Below, piece after piece: positions 63,206 to 64,000 of a DNA stretch of 64,000 nt. Position 1 is the first letter of the stretch; each line of letters opens with the position of its first letter. This DNA comes from Sphingomonas hankookensis (GTDB lineage Bacteria; Pseudomonadota; Alphaproteobacteria; Sphingomonadales; Sphingomonadaceae): assembly GCF_028551275.1 (NCBI RefSeq), contig NZ_CP117025.1, positions 1,855,501 to 1,919,500 of the forward strand, given 5' to 3'. Below the pieces are notes generated by a model that was not told the DNA's origin, made no database searches, and worked only from the letters and a program-made list of their open reading frames with translations. The position numbers were made by a program, and so were the translations under genes.

Positions 63206-64000
63206 TCAGGGCCGATGCTGCCCCAGCACCGTGTAGGCCATCACCGCCGTCGCCACCGCGGCGTTCAGGCTGTCGGCCTTGCCCAGCATCGGGATCTTCA
63301 CCAGCAGGTCGCATTCGGCAGCCATATGGTCCGGCATCCCCTGCGCCTCGTTGCCGGTCAGCAGGAAGGTCGGATCGGGATAGGTCGGCGCGCGATAGTC
63401 ATGCTCGGTATCGAGGCTAAGACCGACCAACGTCCCCGGCCCACTGCGCAGCCAGTCCCTGAACGTCGCCCAATCGGCCCGCGCGACCGCGACGGTGAAG
63501 ATCGCCCCCATGCTCGCGCGCACCGCCTCGACCGAAAACGGGTCGACGCACTCGTCGATCAGGATCAGTCCGCCCGCGCCCGTCGCATCGGCGGTGCGCA
63601 GGATCGTCCCCAGATTGCCCGGATCACGCAGGCGTTCGGCGACCAGCCATAGCGACGCATTGCGCCGGTCGATCTGCGCCAACTCGGTGGAGAATTCGTC
63701 ATAGACGCCGACGACCGACCCCGGATTGTCCTTGCCCGACAGTTTCGACAGGATGTCGACCGTGGTCGAAATCGCGATGCCGCCCGCCGCCTCGGTCTCC
63801 TCGATCAGCGTCTCCAGCAGCGGATGCTGCTCGCCGCTCGCGAAATACAGCTCGGCCGGCAGCCACCCCGCCTCGCGCGCTTCGGTCAGGATGCGCAGGC
63901 CCTCGGCCAGGAAGCGGCGCTGGTCGCGGCGATGGCGCTTCTCCCGCAGGTTGCGGGCGGCCTTCACCATCGGGTTCGAATAGGCGGTAATTTCGCGTGG
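63206..64000 (-). CDS. TrmH/SpoU-family RNA 2'-O-methyltransferase (partial, runs off the right edge)
   Basis: The frame is open to the last base, reading PREITAYSNPMVKAARNLRE at the edge, so the true start lies outside. The visible part has the RNA-binding N-terminal domain (REKRHRRDQRRFLAEGLRIL) and the knotted SpoU methyltransferase domain with LRDPGNLGTILRTADATGAG (motif 1), LTGNEAQGMPD (motif 2) and IPMLGKADSLNAAVATAVMA (motif 3). It methylates ribose 2'-OH in rRNA or tRNA; the site is unknown. An internal ATG at 63970 is a possible but less likely start. Confidence 0.9.
   Translation of the reverse strand, partial: PREITAYSNPMVKAARNLREKRHRRDQRRFLAEGLRILTEAREAGWLPAELYFASGEQHPLLETLIEETEAAGGIAISTTVDILSKLSGKDNPGSVVGVYDEFSTELAQIDRRNASLWLVAERLRDPGNLGTILRTADATGAGGLILIDECVDPFSVEAVRASMGAIFTVAVARADWATFRDWLRSGPGTLVGLSLDTEHDYRAPTYPDPTFLLTGNEAQGMPDHMAAECDLLVKIPMLGKADSLNAAVATAVMAYTVLGQHRP

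Noticed and set aside
1..64000. tRNA genes, CRISPR arrays, prophage, transposases and toxin or defence islands
   Set aside because: No cloverleaf with TTC-loop signature, no regular spacer array, and no integrase, transposase or phage gene was seen. Gene content is mainly housekeeping.

Overview
The window is a GC-rich chromosomal stretch of an alphaproteobacterium, most probably a Sphingomonadales member (Sphingomonas-like). The reasons are the dcw order murB-ddl-ftsQ-ftsA-ftsZ, an FtsZ with a long Ala/Pro linker, an S9 with an Ala/Pro-rich N-terminal extension, scpAB next to tatABC, the kduI-kduD-kdgK genes, a soluble LOV-type hybrid kinase, and short palindromic repeats of the kind scattered through sphingomonad genomes. 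This placement is inference from gene content; no rRNA is present.

Layout. 1-5885: end of the division/cell-wall cluster (murB, ddl, ftsQ, ftsA, ftsZ). 5897-9703: a small membrane protein, a TPR/SPOR envelope protein and a dGTPase-like protein. 9776-12343: a DUF1800/DUF1501 pair, the second with a twin-arginine signal. 12406-19299: argS, a second SPOR protein, nagZ, a lone PAS protein, scpA-scpB and tatA-tatB-tatC, all on the + strand and mostly overlapping or nearly touching. 19333-21771: small exported products (entericidin-like lipoprotein, a secreted unknown, a Met/Asp/Asn-rich lipoprotein), a non-coding block with hairpins and a 13-base G tract, and lipB. 21826-24806: two related multi-span membrane proteins, a GNAT enzyme and hemF. 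24962-32327: a LacI-type operator-like palindrome, then kduI, kduD, kdgK, a LOV-PAS-GAF-kinase-receiver protein, an MFS transporter and a metallophosphoesterase, possibly one transcription unit. 32379-43213: mostly - strand genes (methyltransferase, rplM-rpsI, ctaA, coaD-ispA-xseB, DNA-deoxyinosine glycosylase, YhiN-like flavoprotein, M48 peptidase, PA0069-type radical SAM) with a DedA gene on the + strand. 43268-47157: VOC and YbjN-like proteins, moaB, lytic transglycosylase, divergent uracil-DNA-glycosylase-like protein. 47275-57733: ETF-QO, TPR protein, ispE, crotonase-like protein, N-formylglutamate amidohydrolase, ilvD, lipoprotein, nnr, Fe-S RNA methyltransferase. 57840-64000: truA-fmt (-), recR, def, rmuC (+), a ureohydrolase and a truncated TrmH-type gene (-).

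How it fits together. The left third is concerned with septation, peptidoglycan synthesis and recycling, chromosome segregation and protein export. TatABC could export the DUF1501 protein encoded 5 kb away. kduI, kduD and kdgK give successive steps from unsaturated uronate products to 2-keto-3-deoxy-6-phosphogluconate. Much of the rest is housekeeping with translational coupling through 1-10 base overlaps. I found no tRNA, rRNA, CRISPR array, prophage, insertion sequence or defence island. The less ordinary material is the uronate/LOV gene run, the hairpin-rich 19.6-19.8 kb block, a dispersed repeat holding a tandem GTGAACTT dimer, and several enzymes with altered catalytic residues.
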